Positions 54,323 through 61,246 of a DNA stretch of 64,000 bases are shown one piece after another. The notes beneath the pieces were generated by a model. It saw only the letters and a program-made list of their open reading frames with translations, was not told where the DNA came from and did no database searches. The DNA is taken from assembly GCF_003589925.1 (NCBI RefSeq), contig NZ_CP032382.1, positions 2,852,001 through 2,916,000 on the forward strand. The letters run 5' to 3'. Each line of letters opens with the position of its first letter. The first letter of the stretch is position 1. The position numbers and the translations under genes were made by a program. This DNA is from Chryseolinea soli. GTDB lineage: Bacteria; Bacteroidota; Bacteroidia; Cytophagales; Cyclobacteriaceae.

Positions 54323-55309
54323 TTACGTTCTCGGCAAAACCACCTCTCTATTAAATTTATTCCGATAATCCACCGGCGAAAGTCCCGCTACTTTTTTAAA
54401 CACATCGCGAAACGCCTTCGAGTCCGTGTACCCCACATCATACATGACCTCGTTCACCGTTTTTCTTCCCGACTCCAATTGTTTTTTTGAGGCTTCGATC
54501 TTCACCCTTTGAATATATTCCACCACGGTGTTGCTGGTGGCTTTTTTGAAACGTCGCTCCAAGGTCCTGCGGCCGATGCCAAATTCTTCGGAGAGCTGGT
54601 CGATGGAGATCTTGTCGGGCACGTGGCCTTCGATGAATTCCTGCACCTTGACGATCTCGGGGTCGTCGTGGATCTTTTGACCTTTGAAGATGCTGAAGGG
54701 CGATTGGCTATCGCGGCTGATGTCGAGCACAAAGAACTTGGAGGCGAGGATGGCCATTTCGCGGTTGGTATATTTTTCAACGAGGTAGAGGAGGAGGTTC
54801 CAGTAGGAATTGGCGCCGCCACTGGAATAGAGACCGTTTTGTTCGGTGATGATCTTGTTGTCGACCAAGGTTACTTCGGGGAACATATCGCGGAACTCGT
54901 TGACGTATAGCCAGTGAGTTGAGCATGTCTTGCCATCCAGTAGCCCCGTGGAGGCCAGAAGGAAAGCGCCCAGACAAAGGCTGGCCACTTCGGCGCCGTT
55001 TTTATATTGTTGTACGATCCACGGCAGGAATTCCTGGTTCAGTTTGATCGCGTTGGCCAGGTTCCCACTGATGGCGGGCACAATGATGAGGTCGGCTTGT
55101 TTGGCGGTCTTGAGTGTGGCGTCGGTGTGAATGGAGATGAGGCCGTCGCTGAGCTTCACTTCTTTGGTGAGGCCCACGAGTTGCACATTGAAGAGCGGCG
55201 GTTGGCCGGAACTTTTGATAAACTCGTTCACGGCCGTGAACATGTAGCGCGGGTCTACGATAGCGGCCGAAACGGCGGTTTCGGGAACCAGGATCCATAC
55301 ATTTTTCAT
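54323..55309 (-). CDS. GlxA family AraC-type transcriptional regulator with DJ-1/PfpI domain
   Basis: In the 328-residue product, residues ~1-200 form a DJ-1/PfpI class I amidotransferase-like domain with the family Cys in ASLCLGAFLLASTGLL, and residues ~220-325 the AraC double HTH (DKISIDQLSEEFGIGRRTLERRFKKATSNTVVEYIQRVKIE, EVMYDVGYTDSKAFRDVFKKVAGLSPVDYRNKF). Such proteins usually activate nearby genes for amine, amide or stress metabolites. Matching two-half-site operator candidates are present ahead of this gene and of the divergent VOC gene. Confidence 0.92.
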   Translation of the reverse strand: MKNVWILVPETAVSAAIVDPRYMFTAVNEFIKSSGQPPLFNVQLVGLTKEVKLSDGLISIHTDATLKTAKQADLIIVPAISGNLANAIKLNQEFLPWIVQQYKNGAEVASLCLGAFLLASTGLLDGKTCSTHWLYVNEFRDMFPEVTLVDNKIITEQNGLYSSGGANSYWNLLLYLVEKYTNREMAILASKFFVLDISRDSQSPFSIFKGQKIHDDPEIVKVQEFIEGHVPDKISIDQLSEEFGIGRRTLERRFKKATSNTVVEYIQRVKIEASKKQLESGRKTVNEVMYDVGYTDSKAFRDVFKKVAGLSPVDYRNKFNREVVLPRT

Positions 55310-55356
55310 GGGGTTGACATTTAATGTTTTTTGGGGGATGATCCTTCATCCTTAGC

Positions 55357-55383
55357 CAAAGGTAAAATGCCGTGTTGTCGCAA
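55357..55383 (-). promoter_or_regulatory. Candidate promoter of the GlxA-type regulator gene
   Basis: On the minus strand TACCTTTG (55364-55357) matches TAnnTTTG, with TTG at 55383-55381 16 nt upstream. It lies 48 nt ahead of the start codon and is overlapped by operator candidate 1. Confidence 0.35.
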
Positions 55384-55413
55384 TCAACCCTTTATATTGT
55401 CGTATTTACACTA
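55376..55413. promoter_or_regulatory. AraC-type operator candidate 1
   Basis: Two TGTCG half-sites (55376-55380 and 55398-55402) repeat directly with a 22-nt period, followed by ACACTA at 55408-55413. A 26-bp core (55388-55413) matches 21 of 26 bases of candidate 2. Direct repeats about two helix turns apart are typical of AraC-family sites. Confidence 0.55.
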
Positions 55414-55622
55414 TTTGGAGGCTTTTTTTGACTAAAATTTCGTCCTGGAGCCCGGACGGGCCAAAAAGTTTGACAGGGATAGGAGCTTGACCAGGTTCAT
55501 TTTTTATGATGAGCAGCGGTGCGTGTAAATTTTTTCGCTTTGAAAAAATCTTGAGTCCATGCAGGGAAAGTACGGGCATTTCTTCGGCGAAATCTGCAAT
55601 AAATATCCAGCCTAAACCTTGG

Positions 55623-55660
55623 TGTCGTAATAGGCCCTTCAAATTGTCGCTTTCACACTA
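55623..55660. promoter_or_regulatory. AraC-type operator candidate 2
   Basis: The same arrangement as candidate 1 and in the same orientation: TGTCG at 55623-55627 and 55645-55649 (22-nt period), then ACACTA at 55655-55660. It ends 22 nt before a TAGGTTTG box, the position expected for an activator. The 220 nt between the two candidates hold no recognised gene. Confidence 0.55.
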
Positions 55661-55682
55661 AACAGGGAAAATTTTCGGGCTG

Positions 55683-55690
55683 TAGGTTTG
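55683..55690 (+). promoter_or_regulatory. Candidate -7 box of the VOC gene
   Basis: TAGGTTTG matches TAnnTTTG; no TTG is seen at the -33 distance, which agrees with dependence on an activator bound at 55623-55660. Confidence 0.3.
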
Positions 55691-55788
55691 TATTGTTCAA
55701 ACGGGAATTTCTTTCTCACGTGAACGATAGACTCAGCGTTATGCTATAGTTTAAAAAAATGACGCGCTACAAAGATAAACCTACTACA

Positions 55789-56199
55789 ATGAAAACACAG
55801 ATCAATGCTTACTTGAACTTCAACGGCCGGTGCCGTGAAGCGATGACGTTTTATCACGATTGTCTGGGAGGTGACCTCCTGTTGCAGAAAGTGTCCGAAT
55901 CGCCGATGGCGGCGCAGATGCCCTCGGAGGAGGGGGCTAAAATATTGCATGGCATGCTTACGCATGACAATATTGTGTTGATGGGCTCCGACATGATGGG
56001 AGCTGGATTAGTGAATGGCAACGCTGTGACGTTGTGTTTGAATTGCGGTAGTGATGAGGAGATCAATGCTTTTTTTGATAAGCTGAGTACTGGAGGAAAG
56101 GTGAGGACGCCGTTGCATCAATCGTTTTGGGGGAGTTTGTATGGGGAGCTTACGGATAAGTTTGGGATGAATTGGATGTTTAATTATTCGAAGAATTGA
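55789..56199 (+). CDS. VOC family protein (PhnB/glyoxalase-like)
   Basis: The 136-residue product starts MKTQINAYLNFNGRCREAMTFYHDCLGGDLL and ends FGMNWMFNYSKN, with SPMAAQMPSEEGAKILHGML and VLMGSDM in between, typical of 3-demethylubiquinone-like / PhnB VOC proteins found in many Bacteroidota. The ligand is unknown. The start at 55789 is preferred over an ATG at 55759. It may be controlled by the divergent GlxA-type regulator. Confidence 0.88.
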   Translation: MKTQINAYLNFNGRCREAMTFYHDCLGGDLLLQKVSESPMAAQMPSEEGAKILHGMLTHDNIVLMGSDMMGAGLVNGNAVTLCLNCGSDEEINAFFDKLSTGGKVRTPLHQSFWGSLYGELTDKFGMNWMFNYSKN

Positions 56200-56227
56200 G
56201 TGGCATTGAGATGCATGTATCCATGCC

Positions 56228-56241
56228 GTTGATCCCTTGCG
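56228..56241 (+). repeat. 14-bp direct repeat, copy A
   Basis: GTTGATCCCTTGCG recurs at 56308-56321, each time just ahead of a TTGTTGGTG hairpin, so the unit (repeat plus hairpin) is duplicated with an 80-nt period. Confidence 0.75.
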
Positions 56242-56245
56242 TCGG

Positions 56246-56268
56246 TTGTTGGTGAGGAACATCAGCAA
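56246..56268 (+). repeat. TTGTTGGTG hairpin element, copy 3 (degenerate)
   Basis: Arms TTGTTGGTG and CATCAGCAA around AGGAA. The two changes from a perfect arm keep G-U pairs in plus-strand RNA. It follows copy A of the 14-bp repeat, 47 nt past the VOC stop. Confidence 0.7.
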
Positions 56269-56307
56269 GGACGAGGGTGGTTAAAAATTGATTGAGTTAT
56301 CTGTATT

Positions 56308-56321
56308 GTTGATCCCTTGCG
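56308..56321 (+). repeat. 14-bp direct repeat, copy B
   Basis: Identical to 56228-56241 (GTTGATCCCTTGCG), lying just ahead of hairpin copy 4. Confidence 0.75.
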
Positions 56322-56325
56322 ATGC

Positions 56326-56348
56326 TTTGTTGGTGGGACACCAACAAA
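56326..56348 (+). repeat. TTTGTTGGTG hairpin element, copy 4
   Basis: Perfect 10-bp arms TTTGTTGGTG / CACCAACAAA with a GGA loop, 139 nt before the O-methyltransferase gene. The 56200-56486 gap otherwise shows no gene. Confidence 0.8.
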
Positions 56349-56486
56349 GGGGTGTGGGGTGTCGGTTAGTTGGCACCAAAGGATGTTGGCGGGTGGAATT
56401 TTTTTTTGGGTGGCCTTGCAAATCGTTGGCAGAAACAGCACCTTCACTGGCGGCATTTCCTATTGTCAAACTAAACGTACGTTAGT

Positions 56487-57065
56487 GTGAACACATCTTT
56501 TTCGCAACCTCTTCCGAAGGCTTATTCACAAATTGAAGAAGCCACCAAAGCATCCGGGTTTACGATGGCTTCTGATTTGCTGACGGGTTCGCTTTTGGGT
56601 ACGCTGGCGGCTTCGAAGCCTGGTGGAAAATTTCTGGAGATGGGTACGGGCACGGGACTTTCTACTTCCTGGTTATTGAACGGCATGGATCAACATGCCA
56701 CGCTCATTTCGGTGGACTATGATCCGAAGTATATTGCGATTGCTGAGAAATTTTTGGGCGACGACAAACGGCTTTCGTTGGTGACGGCCGATGGCGGCGA
56801 GTGGCTCGACGCCAATAGCCGGCTGCGGTTTGATTCTATTTTTGCAGACACGTGGCATGGCAAATACCTGATGCTGGATGAAACACTGGCCATGTTGAAC
56901 AAGGGTGGTTTTTATATTATCGACGATATGCTGCGACAGCCGAATTGGCCGGAGGGGCATCATGAAAAAGTGACCAAGCTGATTGCCACCCTGGAGGCAC
57001 GGCAGGACTTGTTTCTCACGAAACAGGTGTGGTCGACCGGGATTATTATTGCGGTGAAAAAATAA
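56487..57065 (+). CDS. O-methyltransferase family protein
   Basis: The 192-residue product has a class I SAM methyltransferase core of the Methyltransf_24/3 type: GGKFLEMGTGTGLSTSWLL (motif I, near residue 48), LISVDYDPKYIAIAEKFL, SIFADTWHGKYLMLDETLAML and GGFYIIDDM. The start is a GTG at 56487. Acceptor unknown; catechol- or small-molecule-type substrates are typical of the group. Confidence 0.85.
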   Translation: MNTSFSQPLPKAYSQIEEATKASGFTMASDLLTGSLLGTLAASKPGGKFLEMGTGTGLSTSWLLNGMDQHATLISVDYDPKYIAIAEKFLGDDKRLSLVTADGGEWLDANSRLRFDSIFADTWHGKYLMLDETLAMLNKGGFYIIDDMLRQPNWPEGHHEKVTKLIATLEARQDLFLTKQVWSTGIIIAVKK

Positions 57066-57201
57066 CACCTTACCCTTCCTAACGGGCGGTCTTTCTCCCC
57101 GCGACGTTATGTCTTAACTTTTGCGGCCACTCATCCTATTTTCGCTATTCGTAAGAAGAAAAAACTTATCTTTCACAACGATCAAAACCCAAAATATTAC
57201 T

Positions 57202-58110
57202 ATGCAAACCTCACGAAGAGATTTCCTTAAAAAAGGCGCACTGGCCCTTGCCGGTACCTCGCTGCTCTCACAAACCCTGCTGGCCAAGGCCAAAGTGGAA
57301 ATGACGGGCGTTCAGCTTTATTCTATACGCGACCAAATGAAGGCCGATCCCCTCGGCACCTTGAAACAGCTGGCGTCCTTTGGATACAAGTATGTGGAAC
57401 ATGCCAATTACGTAGACCGCAAATTCTATGGACATTCGGCAAAAGACTTCAAGAAAGTGCTCGACGACCTGGGTCTTAAAATGCCCAGCGGCCACACCGT
57501 GATGGGTAAAAAACACTGGGACGACGCGAAAAAAGATTTTACGGACGCGTGGAAGTATACCGTGGAAGACGCCGCCACCGCGGGACAAAAATATGTGATC
57601 AGCCCATCGCTGGAAGAAGGTCTTCGCAATTCTCCCGACGACCTAAAGCGTTTTATGGATGTGTTCAACAAATCGGGTGAGCTCTGCCAGAAGTCGGGTA
57701 TGAAGTTCGGTTATCACAACCACGACTTTGAGTTTAGCGTGAAGATGGACGGCAAGACCATGTATGATGTCATTCTCCAAAGTACCGATCCCAAGTTGGT
57801 GATGCAGCAGTTGGACATTGGCAACCTGTACAACGGCGGAGCAAAGGCTATTGACATCGTGCGCCAGTATCCCGGCCGTTTCGAGTCCATGCACGTGAAG
57901 GATGAGATTGCAGCAACGGGTGGTGGTCATGAAAAATATGAGAGCACGATCTTAGGTGCGGGCATTGTGAACACCAAAGAAGTGATCGACCTGGGCCGGA
58001 AGTCGGGAGGCACAACGCTTTTCATTATTGAACAGGAATCCTACCAGGGTAAGACGCCACTCGACTCGGTGAAAGAAGATCTTGCCATCATGAAGAAGTG
58101 GGGATATTGA
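57202..58110 (+). CDS. Tat-exported sugar phosphate isomerase/epimerase-like protein
   Basis: The 302-residue product begins MQTSRRDFLKKGALALAGTSLLSQ, a twin-arginine signal. The rest is a xylose-isomerase-like TIM barrel (AP_endonuc_2): VQLYSIRDQMKADPLGTLKQLASFGYKYVEHA, KFGYHNHDFEF, QLDIGNLYNGGA, HVKDE and a final FIIEQES. Such proteins in Bacteroidota are often found with 3-keto-sugar or cyclitol metabolism. The start at 57202 is set by the Tat motif; the open frame continues upstream to 57121. Confidence 0.9.
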   Translation: MQTSRRDFLKKGALALAGTSLLSQTLLAKAKVEMTGVQLYSIRDQMKADPLGTLKQLASFGYKYVEHANYVDRKFYGHSAKDFKKVLDDLGLKMPSGHTVMGKKHWDDAKKDFTDAWKYTVEDAATAGQKYVISPSLEEGLRNSPDDLKRFMDVFNKSGELCQKSGMKFGYHNHDFEFSVKMDGKTMYDVILQSTDPKLVMQQLDIGNLYNGGAKAIDIVRQYPGRFESMHVKDEIAATGGGHEKYESTILGAGIVNTKEVIDLGRKSGGTTLFIIEQESYQGKTPLDSVKEDLAIMKKWGY

Positions 58111-58121
58111 TACAAACGACG

Positions 58122-58517
58122 ATGAAGAAAATAGCCATGATGTTTTTCGCCACTGCATTGCTCGCCACGTTGGCCAGCACACAGGCATCCGCCCAAGTCA
58201 AACCCACCGCGCCGGTGTTGCGCCATGTGGTGATGTTTAAATTCAAGGACGATGCCGCCCCGGCGGATGTAAAGAAAGTAGAGGACGCGTTTCGCGCCCT
58301 CGCCGGAAAGATCAAACTTATCAAGGACTTTGAGTGGGGCAAAAATTCCAGCCCCGAAGGCCTCAACCAAGGCCTGACCCATGTCTTCCTGGTGACCTTC
58401 GCCAGCGACAAAGACCGCGATGCCTACCTGGTACATCCCGATCATCAAGCCTTTGTGGAAGTTTTGAAGCCACACCTCGATAAAGTAACGGTGTTGGACT
58501 ATTGGTCCGGTAAATAA
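58122..58517 (+). CDS. Secreted Dabb (stress-responsive A/B barrel) protein
   Basis: The 131-residue product has a signal peptide ending ASAQ and a Dabb domain (LRHVVMFKFKDDAAPADVKKVEDAFRALAGKIKLIKDFEWG... THVFLVTFASDKDRDAYLVHPDHQAFVEVLKPHLDKVTVLDYW). These ferredoxin-like dimeric proteins bind small hydrophobic ligands or act as minor enzymes. It begins 11 nt after the isomerase-like gene, and co-transcription is likely. Start 58122 fits the signal peptide. Confidence 0.88.
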   Translation: MKKIAMMFFATALLATLASTQASAQVKPTAPVLRHVVMFKFKDDAAPADVKKVEDAFRALAGKIKLIKDFEWGKNSSPEGLNQGLTHVFLVTFASDKDRDAYLVHPDHQAFVEVLKPHLDKVTVLDYWSGK

Positions 58518-58524
58518 ATCTCTG

Positions 58525-58575
58525 CGCCTTGGCGTCTTTGCGGTTTAATTTTCACCGCGAAGACGCGCTAGGGCG
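58525..58575. repeat. GC-rich imperfect inverted repeat
   Basis: CGCCTTGGCGTCTTTGCGGT (58525-58544) faces ACCGCGAAGACGCGCTAGGGCG (58554-58575); the arms pair over most of their length with two bulges. It begins 7 nt after the Dabb gene stop, so it may end transcription. Similar sequence (TGCGCCTTAGCGCCTTTC) occurs at 53704-53721 in the 3' end of the DUF1801 gene. Confidence 0.65.
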
Positions 58576-58669
58576 AAGGATATTGGTTGTGTGATTAAAG
58601 TACAGTAGCTTTCGGCCTCCAATTTAAAACCAGTTGCTCATGAGATTTTGTGGCCGTTCTGTGAAGCCA

Positions 58670-59743
58670 ATGCGGTATTTACTTCTTCTTTTTCTCGTAA
58701 GCATTTCATATCAAGCCCGTTCTCAAATGAGGGCGGTTACATTTTACGACAGCGCCTGGGCTCTCACATCGAAAGAACGCCACGTTTATTATCGAGTGGG
58801 GATTGTCGATACTTTGCGCTATCAATATTATGGTGAGGTGTCTGAATTCTATAAGAATGGAAAGCGTTTGATGCAGGGTAATTTTAAGGCGAACGTAAAA
58901 CAGGATACATTCTATTTTTATTATCCAAGCGGCCAGTTAAGAACCAGAGGCATCTATCAAAATAATTTGCGAAAAGGAATTTGGACGAATTACTACGAGT
59001 CGGGGAAGATCAAGGAACGGTTGGAGTTCGATAATATTTTGGTGACAATCCGAGACTATTACGATGAAAATGGTGCTCCAAAGGTCATTGATGGGAATGG
59101 TAAGTGGAAGACGGTCTACGATGTAGATCCGAAAAAGGCGCTTGCGATTGAAGGTGTTTTAGTGGAAGGGCGTCGTAACGGTGCTTGGACGTATCAATTG
59201 ATCGATAAGAACAATGGAGATACCACCCTATATTGCACGGAGACCTTCAAAAATGGAAAATTTACATCTGGAAAAATGTATGCAGAAGACAAGAGAGGGC
59301 AGCGGATGAACGGCCCTCAAATGCTTATCTATCCAGAATTGACTAGAATGAAAAACTGGGGGACATGGGATGTCACGCCATATGCCACACTGAAGGAATA
59401 TCCCAAACTTCCATTTCTCGCCAAGAATGTCGATGAGGTGCCGGCTTCATTTAAAGGGGGATTCCAGGCCATGGGGTTATTTATTGGGCGAAGCTTGCGC
59501 TATCCATCCGACGCCCGGAGTATTGGTAAAGAGGGTGATGTATTCGTTTCCTTCATCATTAATAGCGATGGCACCGTAGAAAAAGACTCCGTGACCGTCG
59601 TCAAATCCGTGTATCCTTCCCTGGACGCAGAAGCTGTTCGAGTCGTGAAAAGCTTTCCGCCTTGGATGCCTGGCGTCCAATCCGGGAAACCGGTTCGATC
59701 TAGATTTATGCTGCCTGTAAAATTTCGTTTAGGAACCCGTTGA
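58670..59743 (+). CDS. Secreted MORN-repeat protein with TonB C-terminal domain
   Basis: The 357-residue product has a signal peptide (MRYLLLLFLVSISYQARSQ), then MORN/toxin-like variant repeats (GEVSEFYKNGKRLMQGNF, YPSGQLRTRGIYQNNLRKGIWTNYYESGKIKERL), and a C-terminal TonB-type domain (YPSDARSIGKEGDVFVSFIINSDGTVEKDSVTVVKSVYPSLDAEAVRVVKSFPPWMPG). The lack of an internal TM segment shows it is not a classical TonB. ATG 58640 or TTG 58634 are alternative starts. Base use is visibly richer in A/T than the neighbours. Confidence 0.82.
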   Translation: MRYLLLLFLVSISYQARSQMRAVTFYDSAWALTSKERHVYYRVGIVDTLRYQYYGEVSEFYKNGKRLMQGNFKANVKQDTFYFYYPSGQLRTRGIYQNNLRKGIWTNYYESGKIKERLEFDNILVTIRDYYDENGAPKVIDGNGKWKTVYDVDPKKALAIEGVLVEGRRNGAWTYQLIDKNNGDTTLYCTETFKNGKFTSGKMYAEDKRGQRMNGPQMLIYPELTRMKNWGTWDVTPYATLKEYPKLPFLAKNVDEVPASFKGGFQAMGLFIGRSLRYPSDARSIGKEGDVFVSFIINSDGTVEKDSVTVVKSVYPSLDAEAVRVVKSFPPWMPGVQSGKPVRSRFMLPVKFRLGTR

Positions 59744-59785
59744 CACATAGTTTGTGCCTGTCAAGAGAAAGTTGCCCTGTTTGGT

Positions 59786-60421
59786 TTAGCAGCAAACTCT
59801 AATTATTTCATCAATTTCTTGCGCTCGGTTAATGATCATCAAATGCCCGCCACCCTCGATCTTATAATCCGCAGTGGTAAACGGGATCAACCTGTCTTTC
59901 GTGCCATGAATATGAATGGCGTTGTCCAATATGGTTTCGTTTCCCCAATTGACGATCCGGTCGATGGCCCATCGGAAGAAGACAATGTTTGTGTCGCGCA
60001 TAATGGCGCGGAGCAAATCTTTTTCCCATTTCTTTTCAACACCGAAGAACCAAAACACGATCCGGTTGGGATTTTTTATAAGTCTCGTAGGAATAAATCG
60101 ATGTAACTGGAGTTTGCGCATGAATTGGAATCGCGGCGCCGGAATGTCCTCCTTGGATTTTGCCGAGGAGATGAGGATGATCTTTTCAACGGGCATTCGC
60201 TTGGCGATCTCGATGGCCACCATGCCTCCAAAGGAGACCCCCACGAGAACAGGATTGTTTTTTCCAATCTTCCCCGAAAGCCTCTCGGCATATTGTTCGA
60301 TCGATTCGTTCGGTAATGGATCGATCCAATCCACATGGTTAACTTTATAAGCGCTCAAGTCCAGGTATTCAAAAACGCGCTTGTCGGCACCGAGGCCGCT
60401 GAATAGAAAAAGTTCTTTCAT
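59786..60421 (-). CDS. Alpha/beta hydrolase
   Basis: The 211-residue product starts MKELFLFSGLGADKRVFEYLDL, has the nucleophile elbow GVSFGGMVAIEIAK (Ser near residue 82), an acid in HGTKDRLIPF and a His in EGGGHLMII. The GLGAD start and short length are typical of small Bacteroidota esterase/hydrolase-like proteins. Substrate unknown. It is 7 nt downstream of the NUDIX gene on the same strand. Confidence 0.82.
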   Translation of the reverse strand: MKELFLFSGLGADKRVFEYLDLSAYKVNHVDWIDPLPNESIEQYAERLSGKIGKNNPVLVGVSFGGMVAIEIAKRMPVEKIILISSAKSKEDIPAPRFQFMRKLQLHRFIPTRLIKNPNRIVFWFFGVEKKWEKDLLRAIMRDTNIVFFRWAIDRIVNWGNETILDNAIHIHGTKDRLIPFTTADYKIEGGGHLMIINRAQEIDEIIRVCC

Positions 60422-60428
60422 AGTATAC

Positions 60429-61052
60429 CTAATCGAAATATGGGAAGCTGTTCAAGGCCACGGCTTTTTTGTAGAGGATAGCAACCTGCGAAGGCAGAAT
60501 CCGGTCGCCCGAAAGTTCGGGCAATTGATGGATGTCGAAGTATTGTACATCGAGCACATCAAATCCCTTCTTCAATTCAGTCGAAAGCGCGCGGCAGAGG
60601 AATGCGATCTTGTAGACATAGAACGGCTGCGACGGGTGGGGATGCATTTTTTTATCAAACACGGCCAGCAGTTTTTCCGCGACAACGTCGAGACCCGTCT
60701 CTTCTTTGAATTCTTTTACGATCACTTCCGAGGGACTGTAACCAATGTCGGCCCAACCGCCGGGCAGCGACCATTTTTGATCGGCGCTTTCTTTGACGAG
60801 CAACACCTTGCCTTCGGGCGAAAGCAACAGTCCGCGGATGTCGACTTTAGCCGTGGGATAATCTTTGGCGGGGGTGTAGAACTGTTTGAGCGTTTCCAGG
60901 TCCGTGCCGGAAAGAAGGTGGTGGAAGCGGTGCGTAATGTCCTGCAGTTCGCGATAGCGCTCGCGATCGTAGTCGTCTTTGGCGTAGAGCAGGCCGACGT
61001 CGGCGATGGATTTTATGCGCTGGATGAGGGTGAGGATTTCGTTCGGGACCAT
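60429..61052 (-). CDS. NUDIX hydrolase with N-terminal helical domain
   Basis: In the 207-residue product, the first ~65 residues are a helical NUDIX-hydrolase N-terminal domain (ILTLIQRIKSIADVGLLYAKDDYDRERYRELQDITHRF), and the Nudix box lies in LPGGWADIGYSPSEVIVKEFKEETGLDV. Tyr replaces the first Glu and Lys the Arg of the REUxEE core, as is usual for the YjhB-like, ADP-sugar/CDP-choline pyrophosphatase group. It should hydrolyse a nucleoside diphosphate derivative. Confidence 0.87.
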   Translation of the reverse strand: MVPNEILTLIQRIKSIADVGLLYAKDDYDRERYRELQDITHRFHHLLSGTDLETLKQFYTPAKDYPTAKVDIRGLLLSPEGKVLLVKESADQKWSLPGGWADIGYSPSEVIVKEFKEETGLDVVAEKLLAVFDKKMHPHPSQPFYVYKIAFLCRALSTELKKGFDVLDVQYFDIHQLPELSGDRILPSQVAILYKKAVALNSFPYFD

Positions 61053-61246
61053 GGGCGATGAATTGGGATGGTAAGGTAGGAAACAATGTGGAGGCCATGA
61101 AAAAATATCTCACCCGTGGCGGGGTATGCGGTGTGTGTAGCATTTTTGGTCACCCCGGTTTTAAGCCTTTCTCATAAAAACACGTTTCAAATTGTTATCT
61201 TCCGTGGCATTTTACTTCTCTGAATAACCGACCAAAACCAACTGCT

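Noticed and set aside
55406..55642. 78-residue open frame in the GlxA-VOC gap
   Set aside because: No domain is recognised, and it runs between the two operator candidates. It could be real but has no support beyond length.
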